This document shows, piece after piece, positions 42,405-51,925 of a stretch of 64,000 bases of DNA. The translations under genes were made by a program, and so were the position numbers. The DNA is from Methanolobus psychrotolerans (GTDB lineage: Archaea; Halobacteriota; Methanosarcinia; Methanosarcinales; Methanosarcinaceae). The stretch is taken from positions 1-64,000 of the forward strand of contig NZ_MBKP01000018.1 in assembly GCF_002243045.1 (NCBI RefSeq), given 5' to 3'. Under the pieces are notes generated by a model, which saw nothing but the letters and a program-made list of their open reading frames with translations, was not told where the DNA came from and did not search any database. The first letter of the stretch is position 1. Each line of letters begins with the position of its first letter.

Positions 42405-45400
42405 TTAACTAATACTTATCATTCCTTTTGGTCTGACATATAAGACTTTGCTGGCTACAAGGATATCGCTTACATTGTTCATGTTATATGCATATGCAGT
42501 GATGTAAACCTTGCCTGCGATAGCACTTGTGAAATCAACAGTATCTGATCCGGAAACATTATATATCGGGTTTTCATCAAAATATCCGAGGTTACTATAA
42601 AAATATACATGGGCATTTCCAGGATCTCCCATATTGTCCGTGAGTGTCAGAGTGACAGTTGTGGTGTTATCTATTCGAATTATATTCCTGTCGGGATCTA
42701 TATCCAGAAACGCCAGCGGCACAGAAGACATCGATGCACCACCGCCACCCAGACTTGTACTTCCTCCTCCCCCTACAGTGACCGTGATGTTCTCGCCACT
42801 TAAGTCAGTATATGTTACTGTGGATGTTGGCATGATGATAGGCACATAGCCTGCACCATCTACCCTCATCTGATACCATATGCCCCATTTATCCCCGGCT
42901 CCCATGTTTGGCAAGCGCCATTCAAGTATGGATTTTCCACTGCTTGTTGTGATGCTTGGCTCTGCATTTCCTCTGGGAGGTGCCTTTGGAGTGGCAAACA
43001 AAGTAACATTGCCAGTGGTAGCGTTGCTGCTTCCCGAGATATATGTTGCTTTTGCCACAGATAAGGGAGTGACATAATTGTAAGGCACATGCAGGTCCAG
43101 AATAGGACCACTTGCCGAGAAATTAGTTATCTGCATTGCTATGCCTTTAAAGATATCTTTGAGAACACTGGAATTTGGTGCAAAGTAGTATTCTCCACCT
43201 GTTATGGATGCAATTTCCTGAAGCACCTGATCGACTTCGGATTCCGTGTTGCCAAATCCTACGGTATAGATAACGGTGTTGTTGTCCCTCGCCCTGTATG
43301 CCTCCTCCAACAGGGAGTGGTAACCTGCATTATCTATCCCATCCGTCATCAAAACTATTGTGGAGTTACCTTCCAGCGAATAAAGCTCATTGTTTGCAAC
43401 GAACAGACCTTCATCTATGGCTGTTAGCCCGTCAGCAGTAATCGTATCTATTGCATTGCTCAGATGTGAGATGGAATCATTTTCCAGAGTAGATGTCACA
43501 CTGGCAGTCCACTGGTTCCATGAGACCGGAGTGCTTTCTACTGATGTGTCGGGTATGGAGAACGCAATGTCGAAACATTCGTAATTCCATAAAGAAGACG
43601 GCTCAACCTGCGAAGTGGAACCAAATGAAGAACCATCCCATTTCTGGATATTCAGATCTGTATTTCCATCGGATGTCATGAGGAAAATATCATTAGAAAC
43701 TGGGTCAGGGGTTAGCTGTGCCCACCTGGTATAGCCACTGCTTCCCAGATCGAGTGCTGAAGATTCACTACTCCATGAACCAGACCATGTTCTATATTTT
43801 GGAACGGTGCTCTGGTCTCCCCATACCACCAGCCCTTTGCCTGACTGTTGCTCAAATGCAACATCAACAGATCTGACATCAGTGCGATATGTGCTATATT
43901 CAACGATTCCAAACTGTGAAGAAGGCCATGATGAGCCATCCCAGACACCTACATAGACATCATAAGCAGAATCTTGGGAAGCCATAATTATCCTATTTGA
44001 ATTAGTGTCTGCTGCGAGTTTTACCCAGTAGACAGCATTAGAGAACGAATAAAGGTTCTGTGCACTTCCCCACGAGTTACCATTCCAGATACGATATTTA
44101 ATATAGCTCGAATCAGCCCAGACTACCATAGCTCTGCCAGTACCTTGTTCGTAGATCACATCAAAACATTGGTAACTTGCAGTTCTGGCTGTGTTCGTTA
44201 TCTGTGCAACATTGCCCCATGAAGAGCCATCCCAGACCTGTGCACGTATGTCCGATGAACTGTCAAGAGTCACAAGGACCATCTCATCAGATTTAGGATT
44301 TGCTTCAAGTCTCATCCACTGGATAGTACCTGCACCTGTATTTGAAGAGCTCACTGCAGCCTCAGAGCTCCATGAGGAGCCATCCCACACTCTGTATCGG
44401 GGAATACGGGCATGCTGGTTCAAATCCATATAAACTACAACAGCATCACCAGACAATTGCTCGTACTTCACATCAAAACCTCTTCTTGTGCTCTGACTCA
44501 ATTCAGTGCTAAGTTCCTGCACTGAACTCCAAGAGTTACCGTCCCATGTCTGGGCATTGACGTCTTTTTGATCATCACCTGTAACCATGATGATCTCAGG
44601 CCTGACAGGGCTTGATTCCAGAAGTACAAAATTCGGCACACCATTTATGAAATTAGAATAACTTTCCATGGACCACTGTGAACCTTCCCATGTCCTGAAA
44701 CGAGGAGTACCTTTTCCACTCTCATCACTGCCATCGTAATAAGCTGTCATGATACTATTCAGAAGAGAACTTGAAACACTGATGATGAAGTGAGTATCAG
44801 TCCCTACATATGGACCTTTGGCAATTTCCAGAAGATAGGTTTTTCCTGCGTAAAGAGGAGAACTTACCTGACAAACCCCTGCGTTAGTAGTTGAAGAGTT
44901 CAGAAGGTCTATGCCTTCATAAAGAGAAACGTTCATCTCGGAAGTGTCATCCCATGAAATGTCAAAAACATAAAGACCGTTTGTTTCAACTTCAAAGTAG
45001 CCGGACCAGCTACCATTGTCAAGCAGGTAGCTTTCCTGGCTGTCGGAAAGAGAGATACTTTCAACACTGTAAAGAGCCAGACCTGCTTTGTCCCCGCGGC
45101 TTTCATCAAAACTTGAGATGAATGCATGAGAAGATAATTTGGCTGCACTGATCTTATCTATATAAGTGGATACGGTGAATTTCTCAGTTCCTCTGCCAGT
45201 ACCTGTAACATTTATTGTCCAGTTACCTTTTTCCACGGAATCATTATCAGGATAAAGATAAGATAATGGCTCTATCCAGATGTATTCGGAAGTATTCCCG
45301 TTCGGATAATATCCGGTCGTATCATTGTTAAGTCCATATACCTTTCCTGAAGGGCTTGTCAGTTGAAGATTAAGATTCGAAGAACTGTTCTCCCAATCAA

Positions 45401-48344
45401 GCTGCACCTTAAAGTCATTGATAGTTTCATTGATAAGGAAAGTATCTTCAAAAGTGTCTCCTGTCATTTTTATTACACCAAAAGAACAATCATAGCCAGC
45501 AGCACTCAAATCAGTATTTGCAGGATAATATTCAATTCTGGTACCGTTCCATAATACCTCAACATTCATTACCCTGCTCTCCCAGTCACCCAGACCTTTA
45601 TAGGCATGATAGTCATAGAAAGTTATAGCATTGGTACCTGTTTCCAGATAATTACTAATATCGTATTCATAATCCTCCCACTGTTGATTGATACCTGTAT
45701 TATATGAAGGAATCAAAGCAAAATTTGCTCCGTTTATTCGGATAAGACATTCTCCTGCACTTGAACCACCATAATCGGAACCTGCATCAAAGACAGTATC
45801 CAGGTCATATCCTTCGAATTTGAGCACATATTCCTGCAACTCTAAAGAGCCGCTGAAACTATAATCATATGGAGTAAAACCTTCTGTCCCATACTCCACT
45901 GAGCGTACATCATAATCGCTTATTTCCTGTGCGATGGAATTGTACACATCACGTAGTTCCGCACTTGTGGGTGCGTTGTAGTAAACACCACCTGTCTCAA
46001 AAGCTATACGCTGAAGAACAGGTTCGTCAATATAGTCCGTAGCCCCCAACCCTATTGTGTATATGGTTATATCATTTGCCTTGGCTGTTGCAACGGCATT
46101 CTGACCCTCGCGATCCGAACCTGCATTGGATACTCCATCTGTTAACACGACCATTACTTTTTTTGATTCGGGGCGCCCATTTATAAGCATGCTGTTCGCA
46201 TCTGCCATTGCATCACCCATGGCAGTAGAACCATCAGCTACTAAGACATCGATGACACCTTTAACGGTGTTCTTATTGTTATAGGAATTAAGAAGAGTCA
46301 TACCTATGTCTATTCTGCTGGATGTTGAGAATGAGACCACTCCTGCCTGTGAATTGGATGCAAGATTGTCTACAAATTCCTGTGCAGCTATTTTTGCATC
46401 TGTCATCGGTTGCTCGGGAGAATTACCTAAGAATTTCATACTTCCTGAACGGTCAAGAACAAGCACAACATCAAGAGGAGTTCCAGCATAATAGTCAGGA
46501 TCCATACTTCCCGAACGGTCAAGGACCAGCATTGCACTTGCTGCAGGTCTTATTATGGGAAGTTCACCTTCTATAGAAATAATTGTTGTTACATTTACGA
46601 CTGAACCTGAATTTACCAAAACCGGTTTTACATCCAAATACACACTCATGAAGGGTTCAGCTTTAACACTTATACTAGTTGAAAGACTGATATTGCCACT
46701 TGTAGCCACAATGGTCGTATTTCCCGAAACGTTGCCGGTGAATGTACCATATATTCGTCCGTCAGGGTCAGTTGTAGCATTGATGAGATCGATCGCACTG
46801 ATACCATCAACTATGAGCGTGCCTACTGTTGTGTTGGTATTGTTTAGAGTTACGTGGATGTTTGGCAATGAATGACCCCATTGGTCCAGCGCAACAAGAG
46901 TGATAGCTGATTCATGATTTCCATTCAGATCATGGGCAAGAACTGCATTGGGAACAGAATAAAGGTCCATAGAAGTAAGAGGACCTGCTGTAAAATAGAG
47001 TGTTGTAGTATTGCTAAAATTAGTATATCCGGATTGGTCCTTGTAGGTTGCTGTTATTGAAATGGATTCGAGGTAAGGTGTCGGACCTACGATAGTATTT
47101 GCACGACCCTGGCTGTTCAGAGGCACGATAACTATATTGCTGCTGGCTGTTGTGAAACGGACCTGCTCCTTGATAGGGGTTGTAAGAGGTAAAATAGGGT
47201 TAAGGAACTGGTCAACGGGCTTGGCAGACAAGACATAGGACTCCTGGTTATTTGAAAGAGCATGTTCCGGGGTGTAAGTAAGGAACAGATTATCTATTTC
47301 ATCTGCGATACCTGTTATAGTAATATTACCCTGGAGAGAGGCATTCACCACAGCAACTGTTATGACATTTGCACCTGCTCTTTTATCGGTCCTGAAAACC
47401 GTAGCAAACTGCCCATTTGTATCCGTGGTTCCGCTATAATATAAAAGAGATGCTGAATTATATGCAACCGGGCTATTATAAAGAGTATTTGATGGGGACG
47501 TAACGCTGAGAGTCAGATTTACTTCAGGTACAGGATTATCGAACATATCATAAACGCGGACATACATATTGTTAGTAGTGTTCACTGTATATTCATCGTT
47601 AAAGACAGCCCCCATCCTTGATGGCTCTGCGGGAAGGACCAACAATTCAGTATAGTTGGTGGCTGATCCAGCAGTGGATGTGATTGTAACATTCCCTGCA
47701 AGTGTTGAATTCAGGCTGAAAAATGAACTTCCTGAGGATGACGTAACAGGTAATTCTGAAATCGTCCAGTTTATGTCATCTTCATCATCAAGTGTTATCT
47801 TAATTAATGTTATATTATCCGGATATATCAAAATATTGTTCTGTTGTGCCACACTTCCGGAATAATCAGTTATGACAACATCCAGATAAACTTGTTCATT
47901 TGGATTAGTATTACCAAAAATATCCACTGGTGTGAAAGTAATGTTTGTGGTGTTGCCCGCAACATTCACAGGATAGTCAACATCTGTCAGGAGAGAGCTG
48001 GCAGCCAGTGGCAGGAAAGTAACGTTTGTCAGATTAAAGGCACTACCTGAACTTGCATTAATATGTGCTGTTCCTGCAACTGTAGAATTGATACTTATTT
48101 CTGCAACCCCTGATGAATTGGAGTATGTAAAAGCAGAACTCAGAATTCCCAGATCTGTTGTGAAATTCACCAGTGAATGGTTCACAGGTGTTCCGTTATC
48201 TTTAATCATTACGCTGATATTGATGGAATCTCCTGCGTTACTTTGAACATCCATTGTCATAAACTCTACATCCAGCGCCAAAGCTGAAAACGAGAATGCA
48301 AGAAAAACTGCAGATATAAATATACACTTTTTTAAATGCTCCAT
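42405..48344 (-). CDS. Giant secreted protein with nested VWA domains and propeller-like repeats
   Basis: A 1979-residue protein. Residues 1-24 form a signal peptide. Residues 25-600 hold about five Ig-like (Big/invasin-type) repeats. A first MIDAS motif, VLDRSGSM (Asp609), is followed after 14 residues by a second (Asp631) that opens a full VWA domain (to about 812). Beta-sandwich and P-domain-like regions follow (820-1063). Residues 1064-1093 (KISAAKLSSHAFISSFDESR) look like the next piece of a VWA fold, then comes a PPC-like region and eight W-DGSSW repeats (1205-1590). Residues 1605-1740 complete a VWA domain (LSNAIDTITADGLTA, VLMTDGIDNAG). Residues 1745-1979 are Ig-like. No C-terminal anchor is visible. 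GAGGTATTTCT precedes the ATG. Likely a calcium/metal-dependent adhesin; function is inferred. Confidence 0.85.
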   Translation of the reverse strand: MEHLKKCIFISAVFLAFSFSALALDVEFMTMDVQSNAGDSINISVMIKDNGTPVNHSLVNFTTDLGILSSAFTYSNSSGVAEISINSTVAGTAHINASSGSAFNLTNVTFLPLAASSLLTDVDYPVNVAGNTTNITFTPVDIFGNTNPNEQVYLDVVITDYSGSVAQQNNILIYPDNITLIKITLDDEDDINWTISELPVTSSSGSSFFSLNSTLAGNVTITSTAGSATNYTELLVLPAEPSRMGAVFNDEYTVNTTNNMYVRVYDMFDNPVPEVNLTLSVTSPSNTLYNSPVAYNSASLLYYSGTTDTNGQFATVFRTDKRAGANVITVAVVNASLQGNITITGIADEIDNLFLTYTPEHALSNNQESYVLSAKPVDQFLNPILPLTTPIKEQVRFTTASSNIVIVPLNSQGRANTIVGPTPYLESISITATYKDQSGYTNFSNTTTLYFTAGPLTSMDLYSVPNAVLAHDLNGNHESAITLVALDQWGHSLPNIHVTLNNTNTTVGTLIVDGISAIDLINATTDPDGRIYGTFTGNVSGNTTIVATSGNISLSTSISVKAEPFMSVYLDVKPVLVNSGSVVNVTTIISIEGELPIIRPAASAMLVLDRSGSMDPDYYAGTPLDVVLVLDRSGSMKFLGNSPEQPMTDAKIAAQEFVDNLASNSQAGVVSFSTSSRIDIGMTLLNSYNNKNTVKGVIDVLVADGSTAMGDAMADANSMLINGRPESKKVMVVLTDGVSNAGSDREGQNAVATAKANDITIYTIGLGATDYIDEPVLQRIAFETGGVYYNAPTSAELRDVYNSIAQEISDYDVRSVEYGTEGFTPYDYSFSGSLELQEYVLKFEGYDLDTVFDAGSDYGGSSAGECLIRINGANFALIPSYNTGINQQWEDYEYDISNYLETGTNAITFYDYHAYKGLGDWESRVMNVEVLWNGTRIEYYPANTDLSAAGYDCSFGVIKMTGDTFEDTFLINETINDFKVQLDWENSSSNLNLQLTSPSGKVYGLNNDTTGYYPNGNTSEYIWIEPLSYLYPDNDSVEKGNWTINVTGTGRGTEKFTVSTYIDKISAAKLSSHAFISSFDESRGDKAGLALYSVESISLSDSQESYLLDNGSWSGYFEVETNGLYVFDISWDDTSEMNVSLYEGIDLLNSSTTNAGVCQVSSPLYAGKTYLLEIAKGPYVGTDTHFIISVSSSLLNSIMTAYYDGSDESGKGTPRFRTWEGSQWSMESYSNFINGVPNFVLLESSPVRPEIIMVTGDDQKDVNAQTWDGNSWSSVQELSTELSQSTRRGFDVKYEQLSGDAVVVYMDLNQHARIPRYRVWDGSSWSSEAAVSSSNTGAGTIQWMRLEANPKSDEMVLVTLDSSSDIRAQVWDGSSWGNVAQITNTARTASYQCFDVIYEQGTGRAMVVWADSSYIKYRIWNGNSWGSAQNLYSFSNAVYWVKLAADTNSNRIIMASQDSAYDVYVGVWDGSSWPSSQFGIVEYSTYRTDVRSVDVAFEQQSGKGLVVWGDQSTVPKYRTWSGSWSSESSALDLGSSGYTRWAQLTPDPVSNDIFLMTSDGNTDLNIQKWDGSSFGSTSQVEPSSLWNYECFDIAFSIPDTSVESTPVSWNQWTASVTSTLENDSISHLSNAIDTITADGLTAIDEGLFVANNELYSLEGNSTIVLMTDGIDNAGYHSLLEEAYRARDNNTVIYTVGFGNTESEVDQVLQEIASITGGEYYFAPNSSVLKDIFKGIAMQITNFSASGPILDLHVPYNYVTPLSVAKATYISGSSNATTGNVTLFATPKAPPRGNAEPSITTSSGKSILEWRLPNMGAGDKWGIWYQMRVDGAGYVPIIMPTSTVTYTDLSGENITVTVGGGGSTSLGGGGASMSSVPLAFLDIDPDRNIIRIDNTTTVTLTLTDNMGDPGNAHVYFYSNLGYFDENPIYNVSGSDTVDFTSAIAGKVYITAYAYNMNNVSDILVASKVLYVRPKGMISIS

Positions 48345-48556
48345 AGAAATACCTCGAAATCACCCTTCAAATTACCAACCCGATAAAATCATAATTGAAA
48401 TATTAGTGTAGACTTATGTTATAGATATATAAGAGGTAATATAAGTTATTTCTTATATAACAAATAATATAAAACCAGTGTTCAGAGTTTGGGCTCAGGT
48501 TTACGAAAAACTTAAATCATGCTTGACCATTAACCCATTCCATAGAGGTAATACTC

Positions 48557-48988
48557 ATGAAGAAAGCAATCATCGAGACCGATAAAGGAAATATTGTTCT
48601 GGAACTGTTCGAGAAGGATGCACCAAAGACTGTGGCAAACTTTGAGAAACTTATCAAGGAAGGATTCTATGACGGACTTACTTTCCACAGGGTACTCCCA
48701 AACTTTGTGATCCAGGGCGGATGCCCGAAAGGCAATGGTACAGGCGGCCCGGGATACTCAATAAAATGTGAGACAAAAGGCAATCCACGCAAACATGGCA
48801 AAGGTGCACTCTCAATGGCACACGCCGGAAAGGACACAGGCGGAAGCCAGTTCTTTATCACACACTCCCCACAACCACACCTTGATGGCGTACACACTGT
48901 CTTTGGCCAGGTAATCGAAGGCATGGAAGTCGTCAACAGGATAAAGGCAAAAGATGTGATGAGAAAGGTCACTATCGTTGAAGAGTAA
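48557..48988 (+). CDS. Peptidyl-prolyl cis-trans isomerase, cyclophilin type
   Basis: A 143-residue single-domain cyclophilin that speeds proline isomerisation during folding. Active-site segments are [15 protein letters not shown] (catalytic Arg and Gln), [16 protein letters not shown] and [11 protein letters not shown]. No signal peptide, so it acts in the cytoplasm. AGAGGTAATACTC precedes the ATG; a TATA-like CTTAAATC lies about 40-50 bp upstream. It is divergent from the giant VWA gene. Confidence 0.95.
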   Translation: MKKAIIETDKGNIVLELFEKDAPKTVANFEKLIKEGFYDGLTFHRVLPNFVIQGGCPKGNGTGGPGYSIKCETKGNPRKHGKGALSMAHAGKDTGGSQFFITHSPQPHLDGVHTVFGQVIEGMEVVNRIKAKDVMRKVTIVEE

Positions 48989-49152
48989 TTCCGTTTTTAA
49001 CTACTTTTTGCGGTATCTTTGATACTGCTATTTTCTCTTTTTCAAGGATACATTAATAATTACTGCGTACCCTACCTGATCGTATCTGACTGGAGACATT
49101 CTGGAAGATAGCAGAATAGACAAATACTTATAGTGAAATACGCATGAATGCA

Positions 49153-49172
49153 TTATGTATAATAGAACATAA
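49153..49172 (+). promoter_or_regulatory. Inverted repeat over the modABC promoter
   Basis: TTATGT (49153-49158) and ACATAA (49167-49172) form an inverted repeat around a TATA-like GTATAATAG, so a bound protein would block TBP. The transcript would start near 49188. A ModE-like metal-sensing repressor is a guess from context; the repeat only loosely resembles the bacterial ModE consensus. Confidence 0.35.
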
Positions 49173-49230
49173 CGAAGTATGAGCCTTTCTTCAGCGTTAA
49201 TTGCGGCCAATAAAAAAGAGAGTGATAACA

Positions 49231-50031
49231 ATGGTACTAAACAAAAAACTCATTCTGGCTATTGCAGCCATATTGACTATCGTACTATTTGTAAGCGGAT
49301 GCACTGACAAGGATTATGGACAGTCACAGATCACAAAGATAACAATATCTGCTTCTGCAGTATTTACAGAGGCTTTCACAGATATAGAAGAGGATTTTGA
49401 AACTGAGTATCCTGAAATAGATCTCATAATGAACTTTGGGAATGCTGGTTCTCTAAGGATGCAAATCGAAGGAGGGGCTCCCATAGACGTGTTCGCTCCG
49501 GCAGATACGAATCACATGGATATCCTAGCCTCTAAAGGATTGATTTACAACTATTCACAAAAAAAGCTTGCAGGGAACTCCTTGGTGATGATAGTTCCAA
49601 AAGGCAACATACTTAATATTTCAAGTATGGAGGATCTGATCCGGCCAGAAGTGAAACGAATAGCACTCAGTGATACAGAAGCTTCAGCTGTGGGGAGGTA
49701 TGCAAAACAATCTCTGAGCGAGGAAGGAGTATGGAATGGCGTGCAAAATAAGCTGTTAACGGGTGATACGGTGAAAAACTCACTGGTCTATGTGGAGCGG
49801 GGAGAAGCAGATGCAGGATTTGTGTTCATTACAGATGTATCATCCGCCAAACCGGACACAATTGAAATGATAACTGTAGTCCCTGTGAGCACGCCTATCG
49901 CTTACCCCATAGCTGTAGTCTCATCCACCATGCACAGTGAAGAATCCCAGCTCTTCATAGATTTTGTCACAGGAGAAAAAGGTAAATCCATACTGGAACA
50001 ATATGGTTTCAGTATTCCTCAAAACGGATGA
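49231..50031 (+). CDS. modA: Molybdate/tungstate ABC transporter substrate-binding lipoprotein
   Basis: A 266-residue periplasmic-type binding protein tethered by lipid: the N-terminus ends FVSGC, a lipobox. Family marks: ITISASAVFTEAFTDI, NFGNAGSLRMQIEGGAPIDV, FAPADTNHMDIL, LVMIVPKGN and RGEADAGFVFITD. It captures molybdate or tungstate for the molybdopterin enzymes, such as formylmethanofuran dehydrogenase. GAGAGTGATAACA precedes the ATG at 49231. It is followed by modB and modC. Confidence 0.92.
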   Translation: MVLNKKLILAIAAILTIVLFVSGCTDKDYGQSQITKITISASAVFTEAFTDIEEDFETEYPEIDLIMNFGNAGSLRMQIEGGAPIDVFAPADTNHMDILASKGLIYNYSQKKLAGNSLVMIVPKGNILNISSMEDLIRPEVKRIALSDTEASAVGRYAKQSLSEEGVWNGVQNKLLTGDTVKNSLVYVERGEADAGFVFITDVSSAKPDTIEMITVVPVSTPIAYPIAVVSSTMHSEESQLFIDFVTGEKGKSILEQYGFSIPQNG

Positions 50032-50038
50032 ACTGAAA

Positions 50039-50707
50039 ATGCTTGAGCAGGTATGGTTTCCCCTTGTAATCACGCTGAAAATAGCAATTACATCAACTCT
50101 TTTGGTCGCACTGATAGGTGTGATCATTTCATATTTGCTTGCAAGACGTGATTTCAGGGGGAAATGGATTGCAGATGTTCTTGTTACTTTGCCCCTTGTG
50201 CTCCCTCCTACGGTGACAGGATATGTTCTTGTAGTTTTATTGGGAAGGAACGGAAGTCTTGGGGAGATATTGTACGACATCACAGGCTGGACCATACTCT
50301 TTACATGGGAGGCTGCAGTAATTGCAGCATTCATAGTATCCCTGCCCCTGATGGTCAAGACCACTACTGCCGCCATTGAGGCTGTGGACCGGGATTTTGA
50401 ATACGCTGCATTCACCCTTGGAAGAAAAGAACTTGAGACGGCACTTTTTATCACCCTCCCTCTTGCTAAAAAGGGAATACTTGCAGGCACTGTCCTGAGC
50501 TTTGCAAGGGCTGTGGGAGAATTTGGCGCAACACTAATGGTTGCTGGAAATATTCCCGGAAGAACTAACACAATGTCAATTTCGATATATAGCGCATTCC
50601 AGGCAGGAAATAACGAGCTTGCTAACCTGCTGGTAATCATACTTATAACAATGTCTTTTGCCTCCATGGCAATAACTGCAAAACTTGTCAATAGCTGGAA
50701 AATATGA
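50039..50707 (+). CDS. modB: Molybdate/tungstate ABC transporter permease
   Basis: A 222-residue membrane protein with five to six spans. The cytoplasmic EAA loop (AAFTLGRKELETALFITLPLAKKG) docks the ATPase. The sequence LARRDFRGKWIADVLVTLPL and LPPTVTGYVLVVLLG match the ModB family. The ATG at 50039 is preferred, with GGATGA seven bases upstream and the conserved WFPLVITLKIA right after; ATG 50003 would overlap modA by 29 bases. It is ten bases before modC. Confidence 0.92.
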   Translation: MLEQVWFPLVITLKIAITSTLLVALIGVIISYLLARRDFRGKWIADVLVTLPLVLPPTVTGYVLVVLLGRNGSLGEILYDITGWTILFTWEAAVIAAFIVSLPLMVKTTTAAIEAVDRDFEYAAFTLGRKELETALFITLPLAKKGILAGTVLSFARAVGEFGATLMVAGNIPGRTNTMSISIYSAFQAGNNELANLLVIILITMSFASMAITAKLVNSWKI

Positions 50708-50716
50708 GGTGATATT

Positions 50717-51835
50717 GTGGGCATTAAGGTGGACTTCAGAAAACGGTATTACAATAAAAAAAGTGATAAGAAAAAGGGTAAAGAAGCCTCTTTCACACTT
50801 GATGTCCAATTCGAACTCGGAGATGAACTTGTAGTGCTTTTCGGACGTTCCGGCTCCGGGAAGACAACAACCCTGCAATGTATATCCGGACTGCTGGAAC
50901 CAAATGGTGGCAAGATAGTAGTTAATGATAATGTTTACTTTGACTGCCATAAAAGGACCAACCTTCCAGTACAACAACGCAGTCTCGGATACGTATTCCA
51001 AAACTATGCCCTTTTCCCGCACATGGACGTTAAAAAGAACATCGCCTACGGACTAAAAGGATGGAACGAGGTAAATAAAGAAAAAAGAGTCATAGAAATG
51101 TTGCAGTTGCTTCATATAGAAGGCCTGGAGCACAATTACCCCTCACAGCTTTCTGGCGGGCAGAAACAAAGAGTTGCCCTGGCACGTGCTCTTGCCCCAA
51201 AACCGGACATACTCTTGCTGGACGAACCGTTCTCTGCATTAGATATGGTTGTTCGAATGAAACTTCGGGAGAAGATAAAGGAGATTCAGAGGGAACTCAG
51301 GATTCCTGTGCTTTTTATCACACATAACCATGTGGAAGCATTTACAATTGCCGACAAGGTGGTCATTTTCCACGAAGGACGAGTGCAGCAAATAGGGACA
51401 CCTGAAGACGTGTTCTATCAACCTAGTAACAGGCATGTTGCTGAACTTGTAGGATTATCCAATATATTTGAGGATGCAATTGCACTAAATGTTGATGAAG
51501 CACCTGAAACACTTGTGCTTGAATGCGGAAACCTGAAGGTAATTACAAATAAGCCGGATAGAATAGTAGCAGAGAAGGTATCTTGGGGAATAAGACCTGA
51601 GAACCTGCGCATATTGCCTCTTACAGATGATGCGAAGAGCAGGGAAAATACTTTTAAAGCCTGTGTCAAAAGTGTTGTAAACAAGGGAGCAAGTAAGGTT
51701 TTAGCCTTGGAGATAGCCGAACATAAGAACCTGCTTCTGGCTGAGATGGCAAACCAGTTCTTTGAAGATGTAGATCTTAGAACCGGAGATGAATGCCTTG
51801 CCAGAATCGAAATGAGCAAGATCGTCATTTTTTGA
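50717..51835 (+). CDS. modC: Molybdate/tungstate ABC transporter ATPase
   Basis: A 372-residue ABC ATPase: Walker A FGRSGSGKTT, Q-loop YVFQNYALFPHM, signature LSGGQKQR, Walker B LLLDEPFSALD, switch H in ITHNHVEA. The last 130 residues are a regulatory TOBE/mop-type domain, which can bind oxyanion and inhibit transport (trans-inhibition) in homologues. The start is GTG at 50717 behind GAGGTGATATT. Specificity between molybdate, tungstate and sulfate cannot be set with certainty from the sequence. Confidence 0.92.
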   Translation: MGIKVDFRKRYYNKKSDKKKGKEASFTLDVQFELGDELVVLFGRSGSGKTTTLQCISGLLEPNGGKIVVNDNVYFDCHKRTNLPVQQRSLGYVFQNYALFPHMDVKKNIAYGLKGWNEVNKEKRVIEMLQLLHIEGLEHNYPSQLSGGQKQRVALARALAPKPDILLLDEPFSALDMVVRMKLREKIKEIQRELRIPVLFITHNHVEAFTIADKVVIFHEGRVQQIGTPEDVFYQPSNRHVAELVGLSNIFEDAIALNVDEAPETLVLECGNLKVITNKPDRIVAEKVSWGIRPENLRILPLTDDAKSRENTFKACVKSVVNKGASKVLALEIAEHKNLLLAEMANQFFEDVDLRTGDECLARIEMSKIVIF

Positions 51836-51925
51836 GTTCATTTTTTAACAAACGATATTTAGCTTCGGGAAAAGCGTTGTGTCCAATAAACTTTTAAAGT
51901 TGGATTGCCTTTTTTGATTAAAGAG

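Noticed and set aside
43089-48050. Plus-strand frames antisense to the giant VWA gene
   Set aside because: Each is short, unconserved in composition and lies opposite a well-supported domain.
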